In this document: piece by piece, positions 44,193 to 55,243 of the stretch
Numbering within the stretch: the stretch's first letter is position 1
How the letters are laid out: each line of letters starts with the position of its first letter
NCBI GenBank assembly: GCA_013368325.1
Contig: JAACJK010000224.1
Span: forward strand, 62,001-126,000
Source of the DNA: Ephemerocybe angulata
Lineage: Eukaryota > Basidiomycota > Agaricomycetes > Agaricales > Psathyrellaceae
Direction: 5' to 3'
DNA length: 64,000 bases
Translations under genes and position numbers: made by a program
Notes under the pieces: model-generated
What the model was told of the DNA's origin: nothing
Seen by the model: the letters and a program-made list of their open reading frames with translations, nothing else
Databases searched by the model: none

Positions 44193-45308
44193 TGCGAGCA
44201 CTTGCAGTAGCTGTCGACAGTAAGTTTGGTGGGTTTAGAGGAGGAAGAAGAAGCGACAATTGCATCCCACTGGATACCGCGATGGTACACTTTATTGGAC
44301 TGCTAGAAGACGCAGATTGATTGCCATCATAGTTTCCAGTTGTAGAGCGGCAGCTCCCCGACTACAGCTGTTTGTGTAAGGCTCGTGTGCCCAGGAACGT
44401 GCTACCGGCACACGACTGTAGGGATGGTTTCTGATTGGCTTCAACCCCACACACGTTCGATAATAAACGGCACGCACTATTTTGGGCCTTCGCCCGAGGA
44501 CAGCAACAGCCAGTACAGCACCCGTCCGTGAGATGAGGTCTATATCTCTCGGCTCTTGGCTTTCCCAGCTCCAGTCGATTGGAGGATAGGGAGCCAAGCT
44601 GTTGCGGAAGCCTTGAGGAGAGAAACTCACACTCTCGAGATTACCTGCCCGGAGCTAGAGCTTTTCAAGTGGAGATCCGCCACAAGTTTTACATTTGGAA
44701 ATTTGGAAACTCGAGAACGAGAAGTTGGACTCTTGGACCCGCTGGGCTTGTGGTGGTAGGGGAAGAGAAGGTGCCGCGCTTGACATTTCGAACGTTCCAA
44801 GCCATCAAGCTGACCCTAACCTCGGTCGTTCGGCAGTGGCGAGCGCTTATCAGCCCCACGGCCGGCAGTCGGCGCTTCCTCAGTCCAGATAGCGGGGTGC
44901 TTCCCCGTCTTCTCTCCGAAGACCTTCCTCGTGATACAGCGTCGAGAGTGACACGGACATATTTTCTCATGCAGAGGAATCCAGGATTATTCATATAACC
45001 ACAAACGTGCCCGGACCAAACTCGATACATACTAAGCCTCAAGTACCAAAATAACAGCACTTGCGGAGATAGGAGTGCCACTTTGCCATCCCTTCAAGCG
45101 CCCTTCTGAGATGCTTCAAACGCTTCCAGCCTGCGCACCCACCGTGATACAACTGGAATGATGACGCCAACCTTTGTAAGTAGCCTAGCCCCCTACTTGC
45201 TGCAATTCGTGTGCTCGAGAGCGATTTCAAAAACATGCTTGACGTGTATGATAGGGATGCGGACATCAACGCGACGGATAAAAAATGGTGCGGAGCGAAC
45301 GAGTGAAA
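44193..45308. other. Intergenic, 1.1 kb
   Basis: Upstream region of the bHLH gene and 3' region of the P450 gene. Several short frames on both strands have no family features. Confidence 0.5.
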
Positions 45309-47607
45309 TCAGTCCATCTTTGCGTAGCTGATGGTCAAGGGCATCTGGGCGCCTTTCTCGAACTCTTCTGGGACAATAGGAGTAAGGATTGCACCACCCA
45401 CTGTCGAGATGATTAGAGCCAATACAATATGAAGACAAGGAAGTACTGACTCCTGATAACCTTCTTTGAGCCGGCTGAAGGGGCGAATTCGAGGTGCCCG
45501 ATGACTTGGAAGAGGAAGGCCTGCATTTCCAAGACGCTGAGAATAGATCGATTAGCTCCGACATCAAATGAAAGCTTTGCATGAAAGAACATCAACTCAC
45601 GCGAACCTCCAGCCTGTGGAAAAGGTGGAAGTTGAAAAGAAGAACGATTAGTACAACCAATAGTATTGTGACCTTTCTATAATTAGATCGCACCTAAGCA
45701 TCGCCGTGCACCGTGTCCGAAGGTCATCCTGTCCCAACACCCTAGGATTAGCTTCACTTGGCGTATTGGAATGTGGCATGGACTCACGCATCGTTGTAGC
45801 CGCTTGTTCCTACTTTACCATCAGCATCCAACCACCGGCGAGGGTTGAACTCTCCAGAGTCAGCTCCCCACACATCCGGATGCCTGTTGTAAGCGTCGAT
45901 TGAAACAAGCAGCTTCGTTCCCTTCGGGACTGGAAGGTCGGTAATTGTACGGCCATCCTTCAGCTTGAGGGGGGTAGAAAGGGGGATGAGTTCATCAACG
46001 GCAGCTTGGCGATACACAGTGCCCAGAGATGGCTGCATCCGCAGAGTCTCCTAGTTGACACGAAGACTGAATTAGGCTTGCAGTGGTCAATTTTAGCACA
46101 GGACGTACCATGATCGTGGCGTTCAGGAGAGGCATGTTCTCGAGATCCTTGAAGCTCGGTTCCCATGTGTTCTTCTCCTGAATCTCGCGTCGAAGGTCCG
46201 CTTGGAACTCGGGATGGTTTGCAAGCTCGTAGAGTGCCCATGTCAGGCTAGTAGACGTCGTATCGTTTCCGGCTAAGATCATGGTTCTGTTTGTTGTTTG
46301 AGTCTCGACGCAGAGAAGCACGACCGTAGTAACTCACTTCATTGTAGAGACCATCTCGCTATCCGACAGCCTCATCTTGATGTTGTCCGAGGTATAAGCA
46401 CGGGAAATAAGACTCAAGATGTCCTTCTTCGATTTATCGTGTTCCACCGAGGCCTGTATTTGCTTATCCTTCAAGCTTCTTTCAATGAGACCGTCTGCCA
46501 ATGCCGTTGCGGCCTTGGCGCGTTGAAGCTTTGGAATGGGAGCCTTGGCGAGGAAAGCACGCGCGACACTATCGGGGAGAATGCTCAGGAAAGAAAGCGC
46601 GAGTTCATCCTGAGGCTTGGGCTTTCCGAAGAGCGAGAATCTGAGGTAAGCCGAGAATATTGTCGTCAGTTGAGCTAAGCTTGATTAGCAGGACTAAGAC
46701 TCACAGAATGTCCTGGTACGCCTGAGTGAGTTCATTCTCACCGTCATCCAACGCGTTGAATGAATAGTCAAAGGCGACGATTCCAATGGCGTCAAGTGTT
46801 GCTTTGGTCATATCCGATGTCGTATTGATAACGGCGGCGGTTCCGTTCCCAGCGTTATCGATTTGTTTCTTCCATTTGTCGACAAGCTGCGGAAATATGA
46901 CGAAGTAAGAACATCGCCAATGTATCGAAGGAATGACCCCAATGATGTGTACCTTGTTGGCATCTACAGTGAAGACGGGCAAGTGGGACTTAACCTCGGC
47001 GGCACTGAATCCTGGCAGCAGAATCTGCAGAAGGTTGGCAGCATTAGGTTGGTTGGTGAAGGCCAATGAACACTCTCACCTTTCTCTGGCGCTTATGCTG
47101 GTCACTGTCGATAACGGGAAGAGAGTTTCCGAGCAGAATCTCAGAAAAGAAGTTGCGCTCGCGGTCGAGACGGAAGTTGTCGACGCTATTCTGGAATACG
47201 TGCTGCATGCCCTTCGGATCCATGACTAGCAGAACCGGATTCTGAGGCGGAACATCGGTGACGAGCCATGCAAAGGCTACATGAGACGGCGTACATTGAA
47301 AGGGCCCTGGAGGCGGACCATGTCTCCAAACTGGCTCTGCCACTCTCGCTCAAGCTGGCCGAGTTCTGCTCCAAGCACAGTGTGAACATTCCCTTAGGTT
47401 ATGTTGCATGTTAGATATTGACAGAGAAAATATTCAGCGGCCTCCGACCTGCTCACCGTATAGCCAAGAATCGCAATGAGGGCCTTTTAGAGCGTTCAGG
47501 TCAGATCTTCGCTGCCTAAGAGTGTACCAAAGGGCGGCAGTGGCAATAGGGACCGCTGCTAAAAGAAGGGTATTGGACTCTGCCAAGACTGGGAGGTAGG
47601 ATGCCAT
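45309..47607 (-). CDS. Cytochrome P450 monooxygenase
   Basis: Heme monooxygenase of the ER membrane. Twelve exons (47457-47607, 47295-47392, 47080-47241, 46953-47024, 46705-46886, 46338-46640, 46109-46286, 45788-46050, 45694-45728, 45601-45613, 45451-45536, 45309-45400) stay in frame to 544 residues. One exon is only 13 bases. The N-terminal anchor is TLLLAAVPIATAALWY. Further motifs are the I-helix AGNDTTSTSLTW (about residues 328-339), the K-helix ETLR (383-386), the FNPRRWLD meander and the heme loop FGHGARRCLG with Cys480. The end GAILTPIVPEEFEKGAQMPL is typical of the CYP5144/CYP5150-like mushroom families, a tentative placement. The substrate is unknown. Neighbours to the right are other tailoring-type enzymes. 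Confidence 0.94.
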
Positions 47608-48763
47608 TCTGGCGGGATACGGGAGAATGGAGGATTACCGCAGGAAATTCCTCTCCTTTTATCTGCACCAGACATCCCCTTCCTCTCGCCTATCCACCGT
47701 GGTCCCGAAAATGGTCGGACTGGCCGGAATAGATGATAGTGACGCGCACTAGGAATAACACAGGCGCCCGATTCATTGCCATTTTCGTATCCTAAACGGA
47801 CATTGAGTTTGACGGTTTGCCGCAGGAGCAGTGCGTAGATTTATAGATTACTACTACTACTCACCTGATCAGTATCTAGGCGACGTAGCTCTGAGACTCT
47901 GGAGAACAACCATCTCCGTGTTTACAGTAAATTGCCTCGCAAGTTCAGACGGCTTGCCATGAGTAGTCGGAAGTTGCTGCGGGATGTCCAGCGGGCGGCT
48001 AGCCTTACAGCCTGCATAAAGGATAAAGCACAGTCATCACCGAGGATTTCAGGGCGAATTTCAAGAAGGTGTCCCAGGTTGGCTGCCAACTCCTCGGCAG
48101 TGCTGTGAGATGGTCAAGACAAGAAAGGGTATGATGCCGTGAGAGTTTCTGTGAAGACCTGTGAGGACAACAACGTCATTCACGGGCGCTTTCTGAGCCT
48201 TTCTTTCTATCATTCCTTCATCGAGTGAACCGCGAATCTCGAGGCCTTCCGAAAAGGCCCAATCCAGTCTCGTAAAGGGTGGCGCAACCCTCTCGGGATG
48301 CATGTTTCCCATTCGCAAACGCAGTCTTGGGCTCTCAACTTCCGTCACGCGAGAACCTGGTCTCAATGTTACCCGCTACTCCCGCCCCACTCATCTATCC
48401 GGCTTCGCTGTAACACGTCGTGTAGGCACATCGCTTTCCGGAGTCCCCGAGCTGTTATGACTTTCAGCGTCGAATGGTCTTAGTCTTCTTCCCGTCCCTA
48501 CCCCGCGTCCGATGACTGTGATTATCATCGAAGCGATAACCTGCGGCCGGGCAGCATAGGTTGACAGAACGACTAGCACTTATTCTTACAACCCACGACA
48601 TTTTAGCCAGGCCACGACACGCTTACATGGGATATGCTCAGCGTACAGCGATGCCGACTGAAGGCAGGACAACTCAGCTTTATATCACTAGGACAAGATC
48701 TGGTGCCCACAACTCTAACCCCTCCCCCCTGTGTGCGCTTCTTTTCCCTGAAACCCGCCGATC
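47608..48763. other. Divergent intergenic region P450 / MBOAT, 1.2 kb
   Basis: Upstream regions of both genes. Frames at 48061-48366 (minus) and 48298-48483 (plus) overlap each other and have no recognisable features. Confidence 0.5.
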
Positions 48764-50017
48764 ATGCGGGGAGTAGCTGATACTGACGGAAGGGTCATCC
48801 TTGCTGTGCTGGGGTTGTCGGTCGCAGGATTAACTGTGACTTCAGCAATAGCTCGGAGGGGCATTTTCGTCTCCATACTGTCCCTCAGCGTCTACCTCGT
48901 CTTCTTCACTGCATCCGACAGCCTTCCAAACGATTACTTCGTCGGATGCGCTACCATGATCAACCTCTTCCGGATGTCGGACCTCCTCCTCCTGACTGAT
49001 ACCCAGAAGGATCTGCACAGGAAGGGAGAGATCAAGGACATTACGAACGAGCCCTTCTTTACCCGTCTCAAATGGGCTCTCAGTCTCTACACTTCTCTTC
49101 GTGGAGTAAGCTGGGACCACGAACCCACTTCCCACCTCCCTACCCCAATCAAGACGACACGAACAAAGTTCATCATCCGCCAAGCATTCACCCTCATCCG
49201 ATGCTACCTCACATTCAACTTCGGAAATCTCCTCGTCCTACTCAACTCCAGCTTCAGCGAGAACGGTCCCCCATTCACAGCCCAGAAGTGGTGGCTACGC
49301 CCAACAGTCTTAGGCCAGACACTTCAAGTCCAAGGGTTCCTCGACGGGATGTACACTATGTGTAGCATAATCGGTGTTGGATTGGGCCTCTCGGGACCCA
49401 CGGACTGGCCGCCGTTATTTGGATCTTGGATGGGGGCTTGGACTGTCCGTAATTACTGGGGGTGCGTTCGCTGCTCATAAGTTTACTTCGAAATTCTTAC
49501 ATCTTCGCGGTAGACGAGTATGGCATCAGGTACTCCGGAAGGTACGTCCTTCTACTATGCGACCTTGTGGGCACTTGTTGATAAGTCGACTTAGTTTGTG
49601 ACGGGCCATGGGACAGCGTTTTCCAATGCGCTCCGTATCCCAAAAGGTCGCTTCAGAAGCTACTTTAGCCTCTACGTCGCGTTCACCATCTCAGGATTGA
49701 TCCACTATTTCGGAGACTACATGATCATCCAAGACTGGAGCGGCACCTCCCTCGTCTATTTCGTTTCACAGGCTGTCGCCATCACCTGCGAGGATGCCAT
49801 GGCTGGGTTGGTCAGGAGGAGTGAGGTGAAGGTTCCGACAGCTTTCTCTAGGCTGGTTGGCTACCTGTGGGTTGTGGCATGGTTTTCATTTGCCATTCCC
49901 ATATGGATGACTCCTCATGTCAAGGCAGGCATTACCTCTGATGGTGTTTCGGACAATAATGTAGTTCCTGCTCTAGCGCGCGAGATCGCCGCCAGGCTGA
50001 GGCTCGAAGTGCGATAA
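48764..50017 (+). CDS. MBOAT wax-synthase-like membrane O-acyltransferase
   Basis: Three exons (48764-49461, 49514-49541, 49595-50017) give 382 residues with about eight hydrophobic segments. The wax-synthase domain signature is built across the two introns: GPTDWPPLFGSWMGAW, NYWGRVWHQVLRKFVTGHG, then YFSLYVAFTISGLIHYFGD. The His of GLIHYFGD fits the catalytic His of MBOAT enzymes. In mushrooms such proteins acylate terpenoids or make wax-type esters. The product is not known here. It lies between a P450 and a GST/dioxygenase pair, which fits a role in tailoring a lipophilic metabolite. The stop is 66 bases from the end of the convergent GST gene. Confidence 0.86.
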
Positions 50018-50083
50018 GTTTGGCTTGCCAGCTGACTATACAAGTTCTTACATTTTACGCATATCTCAAAGTCCGTGCATGTT

Positions 50084-50875
50084 TCAAGAAATGCCTTGAT
50101 AATCCTGTAGTGCTTGTAAAAACCTCTCCCATCTTCCCCCACTCCATTTCTTCACCTTCCTCCAGTCATCGCTCCCCTCGCCCAAGATGTTCCTCATGTA
50201 GATTAGATGCCCAGCCACCACGAAATCCGCAAATGACAATCGATCTCCAAAGACACAAGGCCCCTTCTCATCCGTCTCCGCGAGCTTCTTATCCAACTTC
50301 CCGAATGACTCCTCGATCTCTCCCCACAAGGCCACTTTTTGCTCTTCCGAGAGAGATATATTCTCCAGCAACTCTGTCCCATAAAGTTCGTACAGATCCC
50401 TTGCTCTCGCTCTTGAATAGTGCTCCTGACTGACATCATGGAGATGGGGCGTGGTAGCTATATTCAGGACTATCTTGAACGCCATCAGCCCGAACGAGCT
50501 AAAGAAACTTTGGGTAAAAGCCCTCTCTTCCTCCACTGAGGCTTCCGGGTTCTGGGATAAAAGTCGCGGTGTGCCCGGGTAGGCCTCATCGAGGTACTCT
50601 GCGATCTTGAGCGACTCTGCCAAAGCCACCTTTACCTTCCCGCTGGCGTCGTCAATGTCCAGGATCGCAGGAAGACTGTAGAATGGGGTTCCGTCTGACT
50701 TGATTCTTGAAGGACTGATGGTGTGTTTCTGAAGAACCGTAGAGATCTCGGGGTATTCCAGCCATTCCGTTTTGTAAGGGATACCCTTGTAATTCAGGGA
50801 TAAGCGCGTCTTCCATGTATTGGGTGACCAGGCTTGGCCAGGGAGTGAGGAGGCAATGTCGAAGAGAGTGATCAT
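50084..50875 (-). CDS. Glutathione S-transferase (thioredoxin fold plus helical domain)
   Basis: Single exon, 263 residues from MITLFDIAS. The N-terminal thioredoxin-like domain has AWSPNTWKTRLSLNYKGIPY and SLPAILDID, followed by ALAESLKIAEYLDEAYPG, the typical GSH-site Glu-Ser. The C-terminal helical domain has SFADFVVAGHLIYMRNILG. The pattern is that of the fungal etherase-like GST class known from wood-decay basidiomycetes, with Ser or Asn rather than Tyr at the active site. It conjugates or reduces electrophiles or cleaves ether bonds; the substrate is unknown. It is divergent from the dioxygenase gene and shares 442 bases of upstream DNA with it. Confidence 0.9.
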   Translation of the reverse strand: MITLFDIASSLPGQAWSPNTWKTRLSLNYKGIPYKTEWLEYPEISTVLQKHTISPSRIKSDGTPFYSLPAILDIDDASGKVKVALAESLKIAEYLDEAYPGTPRLLSQNPEASVEEERAFTQSFFSSFGLMAFKIVLNIATTPHLHDVSQEHYSRARARDLYELYGTELLENISLSEEQKVALWGEIEESFGKLDKKLAETDEKGPCVFGDRLSFADFVVAGHLIYMRNILGEGSDDWRKVKKWSGGRWERFLQALQDYQGIS

Positions 50876-51317
50876 TGCAGTTGGGGTGGTTTTGGAGTCG
50901 TGCAACTCCAATGCTTGATGGTTGGCCGAGAAGATTGTTTCAGAGAATGGTGCTTGCCTACCTGAGGACTCTCTATATGTACACACCTCGGGCAGGTGCT
51001 CATGACCACTTCATCGAACTTCTTTCTTGACCAAAAGTGCGCAGCCAGGGTGATGATAGGGCCCGGTTATCACCTGGTACGTGCGTGAGAGTATCATTGC
51101 CGGGCGCTAAAACGGGAAGCGTCATAATCCCTTCGAATTCGAATTCGAACGTCCATGTGCCTTCTCGCTGAAGTTGGCTTTATAAGCCCCAATGCCTATC
51201 TCACTACGAACGCAATCTGACACCATTGCATTTCTGTATTGCACTATCTTTGTATAGTGCCTTCATTTATAAGAGGGCTTGGAGCCCCGAATCCTTGCGC
51301 TCAAGCTCATCCCAATC
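50876..51317. promoter_or_regulatory. Shared promoter region GST / TauD-type dioxygenase
   Basis: Divergent 442-base region. It contains three head-to-tail copies of the palindrome TTCGAA (51132-51149) near its middle, a TATATG stretch near 50974 on the GST side and TTTATAAG at 51179-51186 on the dioxygenase side. The symmetric site could bind a dimeric regulator acting on both genes. Confidence 0.5.
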
Positions 51318-52671
51318 ATGGCCCCAGTCGCTGTTTCCCAACCCACAGATATCTTGAGCACAAAGCTAGATAAGCTCAGCTTGTCTGGCTCGAAGCAGCC
51401 GGACATCTCATATCACCCCGACGAAGCCAAATGGAAGGCTCGCACCGCTCGACGTCTGGCGGAAGACCCCTCCCTCCTTGATACCCCACTCCCCACAGGC
51501 TTCCCCGCTCTCCTAGAGAGCCCACTCGTCTGGGAAGGCAAGGACTGGAAGGACGAATCTCAATGGACATACAATCTCAACGACTCTCAACTCGAAGAGA
51601 TCGACGGCGCCTTAAAGCACTTCCACAGCCTGAACGTTCCCCAAGGACGCATCAACCAATCGACGTTCCCTCTCCCTACGCTCGGGCCCATTCTCAGAGA
51701 CCTCTCACGCGAGCTCTATTCTGGGAGAGGCTTCTTCGTCCTACGCACTCTCCCAGTCGACGACTACTCTCGTGAGGATATCATCCTCATCTACGCCGGC
51801 GTCTCGTCGTACATCGGTTCCCTCCGCGGCGTCCAGGACAGGGATGCGGGGGTCCTGGCCCATATCAAGGACCTGACGGAGACCCACCCCGCCAAGGCGA
51901 TTGGAGCTCCTGCCTACACGACGGACAAGCAGGTCTTCCATACCGATGCAGGGGATGTCATCTCGCTCTTCGCGCTGGAGACGGCGGCGGAGGGGGGTAC
52001 CTCGAGGATAAGCAGCAGTTGGAGGGTGTACAACGAGCTGGTCAAGACGAGGCCGGATCTCATCAAGACCCTTTCTGAGCCTTGGACCCATGATACGTAT
52101 GTCCTCAGTGCCTTACATCGACATGAGCTAACCAGCTTCTGATAGGTATGGCGGGGACCCACCTTTCAGAAATCGACCACTCCTATTCTCCGAAGAAGAC
52201 AAGATTATCATTCAATACGCCCGGCGCATCTTCACCGGCTTCCTTGGTCTCCCTCGCTCCCAGGAGATCCCACCAATCACTGAAGCACAGGCCGAAGCGC
52301 TCGACGCCATCCACTTCCTGGCGGAGAAGTATAATCTCGGCTTGAACTTCCAGAAAGGAGACATTCAGTACATCAACAACCTGAGCATCTTCCATGCCCG
52401 GGACGCCTTCACAGACACTGCCGAGAAGAAGTGAGTGCATTTCATCTTTTCAGAGGGCTGGCTGACGATGTCACTCCACAGGCGTCACCTACTCCGTCTC
52501 TGGCTGCGGGATGAGGACCATGCATGGAAGCTACCGAAGCCACTCGAAGAGCCCTGGCAGCGACTCTACTACACCGCGAAGGAGGACGAGCACAGGTTCC
52601 CGCAGCAACCTGAGATCAGGTCTGCATCCAAGGGCAAAGGTGGTGCAGCCGAGGGTGGCAAGTATGTATGA
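51318..52671 (+). CDS. TauD/TfdA-family Fe(II)/2-oxoglutarate dioxygenase
   Basis: Three exons (51318-52096, 52146-52430, 52482-52671) give 417 residues. The iron ligands are visible: His208 and Asp210 in VFHTDAGDVISLFAL, and the distal His343 in NNLSIFHARDAF. The 2-oxoglutarate Arg lies in RHLLRLWLRD. SRELYSGRGFFVLRTLP near residue 130 is the usual entry into the fold. The family hydroxylates or oxidatively cleaves small substrates such as taurine, and many fungal members act in metabolite pathways. Start at MAPVAVSQ; the frame above it begins with TTG only. Both introns carry canonical ends. Confidence 0.92.
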
Positions 52672-53257
52672 TTGAAGCAGGTTCATTTGGCGAAAGACCG
52701 CTCTGGAGTAATGATTCCCATTTGTGTCGCTTGGATATCTGCAGAGTGAAGTAGTGTAATTGTACGGTTGAGAATACAACTCTGGAAAGCCTCCCTTGTT
52801 ATCAGGAAGGTAGTCTTAGGTAGACAGCCTGTTGCGCCCTTGCCTCCGATTGTGCGTAGCTTGGATTCAGAGGCTGGACTCTGGAGCAACCTCCATCGTT
52901 CGGGAAACCCAAGCGACGGTGTCACGACAAGTCGATAGTAGGACCTCTCGTACTCGGGAATTGATGATACAATGCAGATGGAATTATTGGGCGGCACCCT
53001 GGGGTCTTGTAAAGCGGTGGGTACTAGTGTAAGATGATATCGATGACGAACAGAGGGGACTGGCACAAGTCTGGCCGGGCATCCAGAACAGTTTGTTGAA
53101 TACTATCTCGTTGCAACCAACCAACGAAGGCAGTGTGGTGATGGGGGTATGATTCCTGGGTATTGGGGTTCATGCGAAGAAGGTCGAATCCTGTCGTTGC
53201 TGGCGGGAGGGCAGGCGTTCACGAAAGCAGGGACGGGCGCCGACACACATTGTGCGT
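52672..53257. other. Intergenic
   Basis: 3' regions of the dioxygenase gene and of the small secreted protein gene. A minus-strand frame at 52683-53066 has no family features and is probably non-coding. Confidence 0.5.
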
Positions 53258-53531
53258 TCAGAACCGACTACACATCATCTGAGATGTGCATCGTCCATTA
53301 AACTCGCCTTCGACGAAGATCCTCTAATCACGTCATGGTGCAAGTAAGTAGTATGAGTGGCAGCTCGCGAGGTGCGACAAGTGAGTTGGTACTTGCCCCT
53401 CGACTGTAGCAGCACGAAAGCCCCGGGCCAACTTCGTCATTGCAGTCCTGGGTCGTGTCACAGTGGGCCCAGCCCCGGACCATGGTAGCTGAAAGGAAAA
53501 GGGAGAGGGCAACGCTGAAGCGCAGGTTCAT
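53258..53531 (-). CDS. Small secreted cysteine-rich protein, 66 residues
   Basis: Two exons (53397-53531, 53258-53323) with a GC-AG intron (donor GCAAGT). The N-terminus MNLRFSVALSLFLSATMVRG is a clear signal peptide. The mature part of about 46 residues has six Cys in the pattern C-x6-C-x10-CC-x14-C-x5-C: WAHCDTTQDCNDE, GLSCCYSRG, then NGRCTSQMMCSRF at the end. An even Cys count suggests three disulfides. No match to hydrophobins (which need eight Cys) or cerato-platanins. It could be an effector-like or defence peptide; this is inference. Without the GC-AG splice the frame reads on into a less likely tail and stops. Confidence 0.6.
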
Positions 53532-53828
53532 GTTTGTTTGTCGTGAGCGAGTGGAGTCCTTCTGAAGGAGCGCTGATTGTGTAGGAACGAAATGAAGATG
53601 ATCTTGGGAGAGGTTAAAGCTACGTTGGTGAATCGAGAATGAGGAACTATTGTGGTGACATGGGAGTCAGTCAGCAAAGAGGTTCTGCACCTAAGGATAA
53701 GATCGGCGGCTGTGCATACTTCGGGGCCATTCCGGAGGTTCAGGACAGGTTTCTATATTACAATCGAAGTTGGTATGGTATAGCCGAAAGCAGTGCGGGT
53801 AATCGTGTATGATATATGAGGGTATTCT

Positions 53829-55243
53829 CTACTTCTTCAACAACTTAAACAAGGTGTTGACGCCATCCAAGCCAAAACCATCCTCAGGATAGCAAACATA
53901 CATCGGCTTGTGGTCAGAATCGAATTTCCGCTGCACAAGCAAATTGCAAATCAGGACATGGGTAATAGAGCAGAGGATATGATTATACTCACCCTGAATT
54001 CGCCACGGTTTATCAGCTTGGCAGAGGACGCAACGTGTTTGTAGGTCTTGCTCAGAGCTTTGACCTTCCATCCACCAAGATTGTGCACGGGATGGAGCTC
54101 GGGCGACGCACTGATGCCGAAAGTGACAGCGACACGGTTCTCATCGTCCAGCGCTGAATTCGCGTCAGGGGAGTCCATACGTGTTGGCGTCGAGATGCCC
54201 GAAACGTCAGAAGTGCTAACAGGGGAGAACATTCCCGATGCTGGGGGGGAGGTCGGAGGTTCTACAACGGTCGAGCTAATGGAGGCGGGTGCGGAGACTC
54301 CATTGACAGGAGTAGAAGCAGTGGGAATGGAGCCGGAGGTATGTTCTTCGTGCAGAGTCTTGAGGGAGTTGAAGATGAGGGCCTCCGATGTGCCCTTGGG
54401 GGCATCAGGGAAGGAGACGGCGTTCTTGATCTGCCATGTGTTCGATTGGACGGGCGTCAAAATGAGAATGCCAACAATCTAGACAATAAAATAAGTCTTG
54501 TAGGTAGGGTGATATTGCGGGATGGACTTTACCTTTCCCTCAACTCTTGCAAGCCAGTAACGTCTATGCTCCTGGTCTAGCCAAGGTTGCAGAGTAGTCG
54601 AGGCAATCTGAATCCCATTTCGGCTCGCCTTCCACTCCTCGATTCCCTTCTCAACAGCCCTCTTGTCTTCGGTCGTCCACTCGGTATTCTTGACTTCCGC
54701 AATCTCAACATGATACTTCTCTGCGCGCATCAGGTTCTTCTTGAGATCCTTCACGACGTGTTGGCCCTCGTGCCCCTTCGCATCTGGTGATGTCAACTCG
54801 AGGAGGTGTGCAGGATCAACGTAGTCCTCGTAGATACACGAGACTGTGCGCCATCCGAGCTCTTCGCCCAGGACCTCTTCCATGTCGCGGTCAACGCACG
54901 CGAATACTGGATGCAAACCATTCTGTTCTGCGAACTTGACGAATGCTCGGGCAGTTGGTCCCAGAGCTGCAGGCGACGAAACCAAAGGGTTGCCCCAGGC
55001 AAATATCCAGCCATCTACAATACCAATGAGTATATTTCACAGAGTCTGCAAGCTATGTGGTAGCGCACCTGAGGTCATGTACCCTTGGACAGGGGGGAAC
55101 TCGGACTCGGGGATTGGTTCGCCGACCCAGATGTGGTACCGCGCGAACTCGAGCCAGGCAGTAGTGCTGGACGAGCCATATTTCGCGACGAGGTCAGCGA
55201 TAGTAGACTTGTCAAAGTTATCGTTTAGAGTGCTTGCGGTCAT
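53829..55243 (-). CDS. Free-standing DUF2156 protein (aminoacyl-tRNA-dependent lipid aminoacyltransferase-like)
   Basis: Four exons (55069-55243, 54533-55014, 53993-54478, 53829-53930) give 414 residues. The fold resembles the C-terminal domain of bacterial MprF/lysyl-phosphatidylglycerol synthases: HIWVGEPIPESEFPP, then GWIFAWGNPLVSS, GLHPVFACVDRDMEEVLG, LGWRTVSCIYEDYVD and DLKKNLMRAEKYHVEIAEV. In fungi this domain occurs fused to AspRS in ergosteryl-aspartate synthase and as free-standing proteins. Here no synthetase is attached. A low-complexity Thr/Ser/Pro insert (about residues 255-310) splits the domain. No membrane segments are seen. Substrate (sterol or other lipid) and amino acid are inferred at best. 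Confidence 0.72.

Noticed and set aside
48061..48483. Overlapping frames between the P450 and MBOAT genes
   Set aside because: Opposite-strand frames of similar length with no conserved motifs; more likely promoter DNA.
51132..51149. Heat-shock element
   Set aside because: The TTC and GAA units abut directly instead of having the two-base spacing an HSE needs.
52683..53066. 127-codon minus-strand frame behind the dioxygenase gene
   Set aside because: No family features and it lies in the probable 3' UTR region.
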